Part shown: piece after piece, positions 36,430 through 44,149 of the stretch
How the letters are laid out: each line of letters opens with the position of its first letter
Position numbering within the stretch: position 1 is the first letter of the stretch
NCBI RefSeq assembly: GCF_029382255.1
Contig: NZ_JARLLG010000001.1
Coordinates: forward strand, 186,001 to 250,000
Direction: 5' to 3'
DNA length: 64,000 bases
DNA from: Isoptericola croceus
GTDB lineage: Bacteria; Actinomycetota; Actinomycetes; Actinomycetales; Cellulomonadaceae
Made by a program: the position numbers and the translations under genes
Notes under the pieces: model-generated
Told to the model about the DNA's origin: nothing
Database searches by the model: none
Seen by the model: only the letters and a program-made list of their open reading frames with translations

Positions 36430-37902
36430 TCAGCTCACGACGCGGAACGTTGCGTCCGCTTGGCCGGTGGCGCTACCGATGGTGTCGATGCGGAGCTGGT
36501 AGGCGTAGTGGCGGATGTACCGGTCGGGAAAGTTGTACGACTGGTACGACGTCCACGACGGCGATGCGAGGCCGTCGACCGCCCGGAAGCTCGCATCGGC
36601 CTTGAACCGGGCGGAGCCGTCGTCCTGCCTGAGGTTGAGTACGTAGTTCTCGTGCCGCAGGTAGTAGCCGGGGAAGTTCACGGACTGGAAGGACACGGTG
36701 TCCGTGCCGGCCAGGCCGGGGACGATGCGCCACTGGGCGTCCTGTGCCGGGGAGACGTTCGTGTCGATGCGGGCCCCGTAGTTGGCGTGCCGCCAGTACC
36801 GGTCCTGGAAGTTGTAGGACTGGATGCGGCTGATCGCGGTGGTGCCCCACTTGCCCAGGACGCGGTTCTCCTCGGCCTGGGTCAGGTTGAGGATGGAGCC
36901 GTGTCGCTTGCGGTTGGCGCCCACGTCATAGGTGCTCACCCGCTGGAAGTTCGTGACGTCGCCGAGGTTCGTGGACGTGACGGGCATGTAGCCGCGGCCC
37001 GTGGCGTACTGGTCGAGCCACAGCGCCCACCGGTCCTCACCGTTGAACTTCATCCACATGGGGCCTTCGACCACGGTGCTGCCGGGGATCGCCCCGTTGG
37101 AGATGTTGAGGTGCGACAGGTCTCCGAGGTGGTCCCAGGATCCCAGGATGCTGTTGCTGCCCTCGACGGTGATCTGCCGGCCGACGCAGTTCGCCCGGTA
37201 GTAGCGGTAGCCGCCGACGCTGTTCGGGACCTCGACGATCTGCGTGTCGATGATCTCCTCGGAGCCGGGCGGCGTGATGAACGGCTGGGGCGTCGTGATG
37301 GTGCGGAAGTCGGAGGTCCGCGCGGAGTAGACGCGGTGCTTCGTGGCGCCGTTGTGTGGCACGTTGGTCGACCAGTACAGGACGTAGTCGCCGGTCTCGG
37401 CGTTCCAGATGGCCTCGGGTGCCCAGGCGTTGCGGCCGTCCGGGATGGCGCCCGCGACGTCGAGCAGCCACGGGTCCGACCAGTTCACCAGGTCGGTCGA
37501 TTCCCAGATGACGAGGTTCCGGCTGCCGTTGTTGATCGCTCCGGACCAGTTCGAGCCGCAGCCGATGCACAGGTCGGTGGCGATGATCCAATAGCGGTCG
37601 CCGTCGGGCGAGCGCACGAGTGAGGGGTCGCGGACGCCGCGAGTGCCGACGTCGCTGCGCAGGACGATCTCGCCGTTGTTGAGGTCCGTCCAGTTCAGCC
37701 CGTCGTCGCTGTGGGCGAGGTAGATCTGCTGGCCGTCCGACGACTCGCCGGTGAAGGTGGCCATGAGGTAGCCGGTGAACTGTTCGTCGGCCGCGGAGGC
37801 GCGCTCGGAGGTGGCGACGGTCCAGCCGGCCACCAGGGACAGGGCGGCGAGGAACGCGGTGAGCCAGGTGGCGGCGCGCCATCTGGCGATGGTGTGGGTC
37901 AT
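36430..37902 (-). CDS. secreted GH43-type arabinan-degrading enzyme with C-terminal AbfB (CBM42) domain
   Basis: A 490-residue exported enzyme. An Ala/Leu-rich Sec leader (cleavage near SERASA-A, residue ~38) is followed by a five-bladed propeller with RDPSLVRSPDGDRYWIIATD, NAWAPEAIWNAETGDYVLYWS and VVEGPMWMKFNGEDRWALWLDQ, matching GH43-like catalytic regions. From about residue 345 there are three AbfB (beta-trefoil) repeats, e.g. SYNFQDRYWRHANYGARID and SVNFPGYYLRHENYVLNL, that bind arabinofuranose side chains. ATG 37902 has AAGGAG 8 nt upstream. It lies 37 bp downstream of an AbfB pseudogene and probably shares its promoter. Exact linkage specificity unknown. Confidence 0.85.
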   Translation of the reverse strand: MTHTIARWRAATWLTAFLAALSLVAGWTVATSERASAADEQFTGYLMATFTGESSDGQQIYLAHSDDGLNWTDLNNGEIVLRSDVGTRGVRDPSLVRSPDGDRYWIIATDLCIGCGSNWSGAINNGSRNLVIWESTDLVNWSDPWLLDVAGAIPDGRNAWAPEAIWNAETGDYVLYWSTNVPHNGATKHRVYSARTSDFRTITTPQPFITPPGSEEIIDTQIVEVPNSVGGYRYYRANCVGRQITVEGSNSILGSWDHLGDLSHLNISNGAIPGSTVVEGPMWMKFNGEDRWALWLDQYATGRGYMPVTSTNLGDVTNFQRVSTYDVGANRKRHGSILNLTQAEENRVLGKWGTTAISRIQSYNFQDRYWRHANYGARIDTNVSPAQDAQWRIVPGLAGTDTVSFQSVNFPGYYLRHENYVLNLRQDDGSARFKADASFRAVDGLASPSWTSYQSYNFPDRYIRHYAYQLRIDTIGSATGQADATFRVVS

Positions 37903-37939
37903 GCGAGAACTCCTTAGTTTCGCGGATGGGTTGATGTGG

Positions 37940-38362
37940 TCAGGGGGCAGGGGCGACGACGGCGAGCGTGCCGTCGGCATTGAGTGTCAGCCGGTCGATC
38001 GCGACCTCGCGGTCGGTGCCGTTGCCGGCAGGGAGGGCGAGGCAGTGGTCGGCAATCCCGTTGCGCTCGATGACGAACGGAGCCGAGCCTTGTTGTCGCC
38101 CGACGACGTGATGACCCGCAGAGCGCGTCGTGCTTGGTCCGGCTCGTACTGGAGGACGCGACCGGATCGAATGCGGCCCAGCCAGTCCTGGTGCCGGACG
38201 TACCGCCCGGGGTAGTTCACGGACTCCGACGACGCCCGTCCGCGGTCGACCGTCGCGGGAGCCGTCCGGCCGGCGGGACGATCGCCGCCGAGGTCAGTAC
38301 AAGGACGACGGGTGTGGCAAGCCGGGCCGCCCTGCGGGGGGTGGCGGTGCGGTGCGGTTCAT
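37940..38362 (-). pseudogene. decayed secreted AbfB-domain protein
   Basis: Starts with a good ribosome site (GAAGGAGAG) and ATG 38362, but the signal-peptide sequence (ARLATPVVLVLTSAAIVPPAG) is in another frame. The AbfB fragment SVNYPGRYVRHQDWLGRIRS is in a third frame, and a C-terminal piece (FVIERNGIADHCLALPAGN to VVAPAP, stop at 37940) needs yet another shift. At least two or three indels and an internal deletion make it non-functional. It is probably an arabinofuranosidase or carbohydrate-binding relative of the adjoining GH43 gene, which follows after 37 bp. Confidence 0.7.
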
Positions 38363-38408
38363 CTCTCTCCTTCGAGGACGCGGCGGGCCCCATTGCCCGC
38401 CCGTCCCG

Positions 38409-38424
38409 AATGTTAGCGGTCACA
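38409..38424. promoter_or_regulatory. LacI-type operator upstream of the arabinan genes
   Basis: ATGTTAGCGGTCACAT, an imperfect 16-bp dyad with central CG, 47 bp before the start of the AbfB pseudogene. It resembles LacI-family operators in front of actinobacterial hemicellulase genes. Retention of the site suggests the promoter still drives the downstream GH43 gene. Confidence 0.5.
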
Positions 38425-38495
38425 TCGGGTCTACGGAAGAGTGCGACCACGGTCGTCGTGGAACCCTCGTGGTCCTTCGGAAGGGCTTCGGCGGC

Positions 38496-38633
38496 ATGAA
38501 CCACACCGCCTGGATCGACCTCACGGCCGCGCAGCGCGAGACAGCGTTCGGGAACGACTCAGGGCAGCAGGGCTTCACCGTGCTGCGCGTCCCCGTCCAC
38601 GAGGTCCGGGCCTGCTGGAGTGGGAGGCCGTGA
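38496..38633 (+). CDS. small hypothetical protein
   Basis: A 45-residue frame from ATG 38496 (start MNHTAWIDLTAAQRETAFGN, ends CWSGRP). GAAGGG lies about 10 nt upstream. It has no recognisable domain, signal or membrane segment. It may be a real small protein, or the start of a longer decayed gene, since the surroundings (37.9-44.1 kb) contain several remnants. Confidence 0.3.
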   Translation: MNHTAWIDLTAAQRETAFGNDSGQQGFTVLRVPVHEVRACWSGRP

Positions 38634-38669
38634 CCTCGCGGAGGGTGAGCGCGTCGGGGGCGAAGGTCT

Positions 38670-39188
38670 CTAGTCCCCGACGCGGCCCACGACGTGCTTG
38701 GCGAGCGTCGCCGCGCCGGCCCCGCCGCCGCTGACCCCGACCTGTGCCTGTGCCTTGAGCGCGAGCGTCCAGGCGGTGGTCAGCGAGGCCGCCACGAGGA
38801 CCACGCCGAGGGCCACCATGAAGACGGCTTCCTGCTCCTCGGCCGAGCGGGCCGCCTCGTCGGCGATGCCGACGGCGGTCCCCGTCAGCACGATCGCGAG
38901 GACCGCGACGACGGCGGAAGCGGCAGCGCCCCACCGCAGGGCTGCCCGCAGTGTGCGGGTCGCCGCGACGGACCGGACGCGGAACGCGATCGGTTCCGAG
39001 CACACCGAGCAGGCGACGGTGATCTGCTCGGGCGGGTCACCGTCGGCGGGCCGGTTCGCCGACCAGCGGTCGCCGCGGTACTCCCAGCCGTGGACGCGTC
39101 CCGCGTCCTCGTCGCCCACGGGCCCGGCAAGGTAGCCCGACCGGTGCAGCAGGGTGAACTCCTCGGTGCGGTGGAAGGTTGCCGCCAT
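38670..39188 (-). CDS. hypothetical two-TM membrane protein
   Basis: A 172-residue protein. The N-terminal ~70 residues are soluble and include a CSVC pair (about residues 60-63) that could bind a metal. Two transmembrane segments follow (about 85-108, AASAVVAVLAIVLTGTAVGIA; and 120-142, VFMVALGVVLVAASLTTAW), then a short basic tail. ATG 39188 has AGGAGAG upstream and is preferred over the longer ATG at 39212. Function unknown. Confidence 0.6.
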   Translation of the reverse strand: MAATFHRTEEFTLLHRSGYLAGPVGDEDAGRVHGWEYRGDRWSANRPADGDPPEQITVACSVCSEPIAFRVRSVAATRTLRAALRWGAAASAVVAVLAIVLTGTAVGIADEAARSAEEQEAVFMVALGVVLVAASLTTAWTLALKAQAQVGVSGGGAGAATLAKHVVGRVGD

Positions 39189-39280
39189 CGCCTCTCCTGT
39201 TCGCCGCGGCACGTCCTGGCCATGGATCGTGCGCTGCGTCGCAGGCTATCGGAGGCGGTCGCGATCCTGCGGGGTCGAGC

Positions 39281-39508
39281 TCAGCAGTGCGACCGCGGGT
39301 GCTCGGCCCTGAGCCCCTGCGGTGCCGCGTTGTACGGGTCCGTGTGCGTGGCCTTGCGCCAGCGCGCGACGAGGGCCGCGTCCGCCTGCCAGCGCGCCGA
39401 CCGGTCGAGGTGGGCCACCTGGCGGTAGGCGAGCAGAGCCGGCAGGTCGTGGGTCAGCGCCCAGTGGACCGCGGCGTGGACGTCATCGATCGTCGGGTGT
39501 GTCATCAC
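39281..39508 (-). CDS. small hypothetical protein
   Basis: 75 residues from GTG 39508 (or ATG 39505), starting MTHPTIDDVHAAVHWALTHD and rich in His, Ala and Arg. Codon use resembles genuine genes, and homologous-looking short proteins occur in actinobacteria, but I do not recognise a family. The ribosome-binding site is weak. It is divergent from the protease gene. Confidence 0.4.
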   Translation of the reverse strand: MMTHPTIDDVHAAVHWALTHDLPALLAYRQVAHLDRSARWQADAALVARWRKATHTDPYNAAPQGLRAEHPRSHC

Positions 39509-39633
39509 TTCTGGAGAGGGGCCGGCACCGAGTTCGTGACGTGATCGGCGTCACTTTCTTGGAGAAGTTCCCGCGCCGGCGCCGTCCGGCGTGCCGGACG
39601 TGCGTCACCCGCCCGGTCCGCCAGACTCCCACC

Positions 39634-40704
39634 ATGGACCTGACGCACGTCCGCGAGACGAAGGAACAGCTCGTCGACTACGCCCGTGACCTGGCGGAAC
39701 GCTACGGAGCGGTCGTGAGCCCGCGGGCCGCCGGCGACGGGACACCCGCCGATACCGTCCGTGCGCCGACCCTGGCGATCGGGATCGCCCCGGCGGCCGA
39801 ACCGGGCGGCTACGAGATTGCGGTGCGCTACCGGCTGGGTGTCCCGGCAGCGCGGGCGGTCGTGCGCAAGGTGGTCGCGGAGGCCGGTCCCACGCCGGAC
39901 GTGCGCCGCACGGGCCGTATCCGGCGGCTGGGGCCGGGGCGGCGGGGAAGCGTCCGGGCCGACGTCCTCGAACGGCAGCCTCCGGTCGTCGCGGCGCTCG
40001 CCGAGGGGGAGACCGGCAGGGTCCGCCCGCTGCGGCCGGGGATCTCGATCGCGCACGTCGACGTCTCGGCGGGCACGCTCGGCGGGTTCGTCGTCGCGGA
40101 CCCGCGCCCCGACGTGCCAGAGCTTCCGGGCGGGCCGGACGCGCTGTACGCGCTGTCCAACCGGCACGTGCTCGACGGGGTGCCCGGCGACGGCGTGCTG
40201 CAGCCCGGCCCGGCCGACGGCGGGACAGACCCGGCGGACCGCGTCGGGACGATCGCTGCCGTGGTCCCGCTCGCCCGTGGCGAGCGAGCCTCCGTCGACG
40301 CGGCCGTCGCGTTGCTCGACGACCCGCAGGTGGACCTCGACTACCCGGTGGGGCGGGTCACCACGACGGCGGAGGCCGCCCCGGGCGACGAGGTCGAGAA
40401 GATCGGCCGCACCACGGGGCACACGCACGGGCGTGTCTCCGCGATCGAGATGGACGACGTGCTGGTCGGCTACGGCCCGGAGCTGGGAGTGCTCGCCTTC
40501 GACGGGCAGATCGAGGTCGAGTCGACGGGGACGGGGCCGTTCTCCCGGGGCGGCGACTCGGGATCGCTCGTGCACCGGTCCGACGGCGTCGCCGTCGGAC
40601 TGCTCTTCGCCGGCTCGGAGACCGGGGGGCCCGACGGGACCGGGCTGACCTACGTCAACCCGATCGACACGGTGCTCGAGGCGCTGGGCGTGCAGCTGGC
40701 CTGA
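39634..40704 (+). CDS. trypsin-like serine protease
   Basis: A 356-residue protein without a signal peptide. The catalytic residues of a chymotrypsin-fold protease are visible: His in YALSNRHVLDG (about residue 176), Asp in ASVDAAVALLDD (about 222) and Ser in FSRGGDSGSLV (about 309). The first ~150 residues form an N-terminal domain of unknown type with basic runs. No leader is seen, so it may act inside the cell or be exported in an unusual way. A partial, decayed paralogue with the same C-terminal sequence lies at 43.6-44.1 kb. Confidence 0.82.
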   Translation: MDLTHVRETKEQLVDYARDLAERYGAVVSPRAAGDGTPADTVRAPTLAIGIAPAAEPGGYEIAVRYRLGVPAARAVVRKVVAEAGPTPDVRRTGRIRRLGPGRRGSVRADVLERQPPVVAALAEGETGRVRPLRPGISIAHVDVSAGTLGGFVVADPRPDVPELPGGPDALYALSNRHVLDGVPGDGVLQPGPADGGTDPADRVGTIAAVVPLARGERASVDAAVALLDDPQVDLDYPVGRVTTTAEAAPGDEVEKIGRTTGHTHGRVSAIEMDDVLVGYGPELGVLAFDGQIEVESTGTGPFSRGGDSGSLVHRSDGVAVGLLFAGSETGGPDGTGLTYVNPIDTVLEALGVQLA

Positions 40705-40732
40705 ACCGAGCTCGCCCGCGTGGTCGCCGATG

Positions 40733-41836
40733 TCAGCTCGGCTGCAGCACGACGATCTCGGGATGTGCGCCGAACACGCTGACCAGGCGGCGGTCGTGTG
40801 TGGTGAGGCCCGCCTTCGTGGCGTCCACCAGATGGTCGTCTGCGTCGGGGAGCAGCACCGCTGCGCGGCCCTGGGGCTGCAGAACCCGTCGCAGCTCGCG
40901 CCAGAACCGGGTGGGGTGGTCCGCCAGGAGACCTGCCGGCGGTACCTGGCGGTTCCACGGTGGGTTGGTGACGACCAGATCCACCGATCGGTGCGCCAGC
41001 GGCAGCGAGCCCGCGTCTGCTGTGACCCAGCTGATCGACGTTCCCTCGCCGTTCGCCTTGGCGGCCCTGATCGCGACCCTGTCATGGTCGCTTCCGATGA
41101 TGGACATCGCCCCGCCAGCCGCGGCAGCCTCGATGGGGATGGTCCCCACTCCGCAGCAGGGGTCGAGCACACGCGCTCCGGTGAACGGCTCGGCCAGCCG
41201 GACCAGCGCAGCGGCCAACGGCGGGTGCACGCTGCCCGCCCGGGTGATCCGTCGATAGCTTCTGCGATGCAGCGGACCCGGTCCGATACGCAGGCCGAGC
41301 AGAGCCCTGTCTCCGTCCACGGTGACCCGCCATGACATACCCTCATGCGGGGGAGCCACCCCGGCGCGCCGGCTGTGGTACGGCACGTCCGCCCTGGCCG
41401 CCAGCGGCGCACCGACCGCATCTTCCACGTCGTACCGGTTGAAGTTTCGCCGGCCCAGGAACGAGGCCGAAACATCCAGGGACATCGGTTGCCGTGGGCC
41501 GCCGAGAGTCTCGCGTAACGCCTGCAGGTCTCGCACCGGGACTGCCTCAGCGGCGGCAGCCAGAACCCGCAGGCTGGCCTTGGTCCGGTCAACCCCGTGC
41601 ACCACCGCTCCGAAAACGAACACGTCGTCCGCGCAGCGCAGATCGAGGACGCGGGGACCGGGGCCGAGGTGCTGGAACCACACCTCACGATGTCCTTCGT
41701 GCTCGACGGTCCCCAGCCCGCTGGCCTGGATCTCATCGGCCAGGATCGACTCGATACCCCGCACGGTCCGCGCTACCAGGCGCGCGCCCGTCACGACACG
41801 GGAACGGCACCTGGACGCGGCGAAGCTCCGGCGCAT
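40733..41836 (-). CDS. THUMP-domain class I RNA methyltransferase (Trm14/RlmL-like)
   Basis: A 367-residue SAM-dependent methyltransferase. The N-terminal ~150 residues resemble a ferredoxin-THUMP RNA-binding module; LHRRSYRRITRAGSVHPPLAAALVRLAE follows, typical of the Trm14/TrmN-RlmL group. The SAM-binding motif is VLDPCCGVGTIPIEAA (about 218-233) and the catalytic motif is TNPPW (about 290). It should methylate N2 of a guanine in tRNA or rRNA. The ATG at 41836 is the longest start; a GTG about 40 bp inside is possible. Its stop lies 29 bp from the protease stop, convergent. Confidence 0.85.
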   Translation of the reverse strand: MRRSFAASRCRSRVVTGARLVARTVRGIESILADEIQASGLGTVEHEGHREVWFQHLGPGPRVLDLRCADDVFVFGAVVHGVDRTKASLRVLAAAAEAVPVRDLQALRETLGGPRQPMSLDVSASFLGRRNFNRYDVEDAVGAPLAARADVPYHSRRAGVAPPHEGMSWRVTVDGDRALLGLRIGPGPLHRRSYRRITRAGSVHPPLAAALVRLAEPFTGARVLDPCCGVGTIPIEAAAAGGAMSIIGSDHDRVAIRAAKANGEGTSISWVTADAGSLPLAHRSVDLVVTNPPWNRQVPPAGLLADHPTRFWRELRRVLQPQGRAAVLLPDADDHLVDATKAGLTTHDRRLVSVFGAHPEIVVLQPS

Positions 41837-41950
41837 GCACGCGCCGGCTCATGAGAGATCATCGATCTTCTCCCGCATCGCGACCCGGAGCGACAGGTCA
41901 GCGCTCCGCATCACTGGCGAGGGGGCGTCCGCAACCCGCCAGCGGTCGCG

Positions 41951-42181
41951 TCAGCGTCGGAAGAAGAAGGTCACGAGCAGCAACCTAGCGCCCGCGACGA
42001 CAATCACGCCCAGGAATAAGTCGGAAACCACCGAGGCCGGTCCTGTGTCCGTCTCGGGCAGACGTCGACGAGAGTCCTATCGCCCGGCGGAGGCGAGTGG
42101 ATCGGAGCTTGTCTGTGTCACGGCGCCCGCGTCGTCGAGTGCGTCAATTGATCGGAGAAAATCCGCGAGGGGCTCACTCAC
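41951..42181 (-). pseudogene. small TM protein frame broken by an in-frame TAG
   Basis: From GTG 42181 a frame reads SEPLADFLRSIDALDDAG and ends at TAG (42079-42077). The same frame continues for 41 codons to TGA at 41951 and encodes a plausible C-terminal membrane segment (LFLGVIVVAGARLLLVTFFF). Without the TAG it would be a 76-residue tail-anchored protein. No good ribosome site is seen. It may be a nonsense-mutated gene or chance. The rest of 41837-42209 shows nothing convincing. Confidence 0.25.
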
Positions 42182-42209
42182 ACTCGGTGAGTCGGCCCCT
42201 CGGCTCGTT

Positions 42210-42521
42210 TCATCCCTCAGGAGGTTCCCAGCCCGAGTCGCGGCACACCGACATGAAACTCTCGATCTTGGTCACCCGGTCGGCCTCGGCACTGTGGGCG
42301 AGCTCATCCGCCGCGGCAAGCAGCGAATCGTTGTTCGAGTTTTCCAGCTCGTCCTGGGCCATGGCCACTACCCGGTCAAAACGGTCAGCCTCGCGCCCGC
42401 CAATGTCCCAAGCATTGATCTGGTTGCACGCGTCCACCTCCGCGACGGAGAGCCCTCCCGAGCAGGCTCCCAGGCTCAGCAGGAGGGCGGGCGCGATCAC
42501 GAGCACCATCGGCTTCCCCAT
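42210..42521 (-). CDS. small hypothetical lipoprotein
   Basis: 103 residues. A clear lipoprotein leader (MVLVIAPALLLSLGAC, Cys at residue 20) precedes a ~80-residue acidic domain with two further Cys (DACNQINAW, MSVCRDSGW) that could form a disulphide outside the membrane. No family recognised. The ATG at 42521 lacks a strong Shine-Dalgarno. It sits alone among remnants. Confidence 0.6.
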   Translation of the reverse strand: MGKPMVLVIAPALLLSLGACSGGLSVAEVDACNQINAWDIGGREADRFDRVVAMAQDELENSNNDSLLAAADELAHSAEADRVTKIESFMSVCRDSGWEPPEG

Positions 42522-42654
42522 CCGCCCAAGGTACCCAAGGTGACCTTGCGTCTTGCGATATCCACCGCTACGAGGATCAGAGCGGTGCCGCTGGTGCGGC
42601 AGCCAAGTTGACCGGGGAGGGTCGCGACAGCCCCTCCCTGACCACGTCTTGATG

Positions 42655-42960
42655 CTGGTGAGCGAACAGATCCGGGACCTGCGGGCCGGTGTCGTCGAGG
42701 TGCACGGTGGGTTTGCGCAGGCCCTGACCGGGACTCCTCAAGGACGGATCGCCTCGCTTCCGCGCCACCGGCCACGACGATGTCGCGTTCGTCGGGCAGG
42801 TCAGCGAATACCTCACCTGAACCCATCGGGACACGTGGAGAGGCGGATGCTCGGCCAACGGGGACGTCCGGTTCGGCACCGCAGACCGGGTCGACAACGC
42901 GCAGGTCGCGGTCTACCTGACCTAGGCCGCAACGCGCGGGCACGCCTTCATCGACCCGAC
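42655..42960 (+). pseudogene. decayed IS701-like transposase remnant
   Basis: Frames are broken by stops and shifts, but pieces resemble an actinobacterial IS701-type DDE transposase: SEQIRDLRAGVVEVHGGFAQALTG (42660-42735) like the family N-terminus, and GTADRVDNAQVAVYLT-stop-AATRGHAFID (about 42878-42955), like the conserved motif before the second catalytic Asp. No terminal inverted repeats found. Pattern-based; the rest of 42522-43014 shows no other gene. Confidence 0.45.
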
Positions 42961-43014
42961 TGGTAGCGGAGCTTGGGCAGCGAGTGCTGGCACGAGCAGA
43001 CGTCGCCGCGATAC

Positions 43015-43536
43015 CTATCGCCCGGCGTACGCGGCTTGGAGTCTCCTCGGCCAGGGGAAGACGAGTGGATCGGAATTCTCCTGCCATCGGCGGCTCAGCC
43101 CGCGCAGGGTCTCGGTGGCGCGGTCGAGCTCCGGGTCGAGGTAGGGACAGGGATCCGACTGGGTGACGCCCCACATCTCGCGGACCAGGGCGTACGGCGT
43201 CGCCCCGCCCTTCTCGACCGCATCGTGAATGACGCTCGTGATCGCCTCGCTGATGCCGATGCTGTTCGGCGCCTTCAGGATGCGGGTGCTTCGGATCTTG
43301 GCGTCGTGGCGCTTCTTGCCGCCTGTCTGCCGCATGCTGTCGAACACCGCGCCTGCCGCGATGCAGCCGAAGATGCCGTCAGGTAGTCCCAGCTCGCGTT
43401 CGGTGACGGCGTGCGCGAGATCGTGGGGCACACGGTGCTTGCGGGAGTAGGACGTGAGAGTGAACTCCGCGCCGTCCGCTCGTCGGATCAGAGTGAGGCA
43501 CTCACCCCGGGGGTCATGGAGGAAGGTGAGGTGCAT
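43015..43536 (-). CDS. hypothetical protein
   Basis: 173 residues from ATG 43536 (AAGGAC upstream). The N-terminal part is beta-rich (MHLTFLHDPRGECLTLIRRADGAEFTL-type). The middle has HDLAHAVTERELGLPDGIFGCIAAGAVF, with two His spaced like a metal-binding pair; the C-terminal half is helical. No signal peptide or membrane segment. I do not recognise a family; a zinc-dependent hydrolase is possible but unsupported. G+C is somewhat lower than in core genes, and the flanks are remnants, which suggests an acquired gene. Confidence 0.6.
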   Translation of the reverse strand: MHLTFLHDPRGECLTLIRRADGAEFTLTSYSRKHRVPHDLAHAVTERELGLPDGIFGCIAAGAVFDSMRQTGGKKRHDAKIRSTRILKAPNSIGISEAITSVIHDAVEKGGATPYALVREMWGVTQSDPCPYLDPELDRATETLRGLSRRWQENSDPLVFPWPRRLQAAYAGR

Positions 43537-43621
43537 GTCCTTCAGGGTGGACCTCTGGCACGTCCTCGTACCAACGGAATTCGGTCGCCCGTATCCCGGC
43601 CTCACGACACGGCGAGCACCT

Positions 43622-44086
43622 GAGCCCCGCGGTCGGCGACGATGCGCTCCGCACGGGGCGGATTCGCTCGCTCGCCGACGTCACAGCAGGGACGCTCAGG
43701 GCGTTCGTCGTGTGCGCGGACGAGGAGGCCGACGGCCCGCGGTACGCCCTGTCGAACTACCACGTGCTCGCGGGGTCGCCCGACGCGGCGAGACCGACGA
43801 TCCGGTGGTCGGTCGCGTCACGGCGATCGAGCTCGACGACGTCGTGGTCGGCTACGGCGAGGAGCTCGGTGCGCTGTCGTTCGACGACCAGATCGAGGTC
43901 GAGTCCACGGGCGATGGGCCGTTCTCACGCGGGGGAGACTCCGGCTCGCTCGTGTACCGGGCCGACGACGTGGCACTCGGGCTGCTCTTCGCGGGCTCGG
44001 AGACCGGGGGCGAGGGTGGGAGCGGGCTAGCGTACGTCAACCCGATCGACACGGTGCTCGGCGCGTTCGGCGTGCGGTTGCGGTGA
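43622..44086 (+). pseudogene. truncated, frameshifted paralogue of the trypsin-like protease
   Basis: Lacks the first ~130 residues of the intact gene at 39634. The first part (DVTAGTLRAFVVCADEE, then YALSNYHVLAG with the catalytic His) is in one frame. A deletion of about 50 codons removes the catalytic Asp segment. The rest (VGRVTAIELDDVVVGYGEEL, FSRGGDSGSLV with the catalytic Ser, GLAYVNPIDTVLGAFGVRL) is in another frame. It is closely similar to 40430-40704 at the DNA level, so it derives from duplication of the neighbouring gene. Confidence 0.8.
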
Positions 44087-44149
44087 AGCTGGCGGCTGTA
44101 GCGACCGTTCGCCAGACTGACCAACCTGTCAGGTCAGTACATCTGGTTG

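Noticed and set aside
24364-44110. 14-bp repeat TGTAGCGACCGTTC at 24364-24377 and 44097-44110
   Set aside because: Both copies lie at edges of decayed segments, but a shared 14-mer is expected by chance in 64 kb of this composition; no further flanking similarity.
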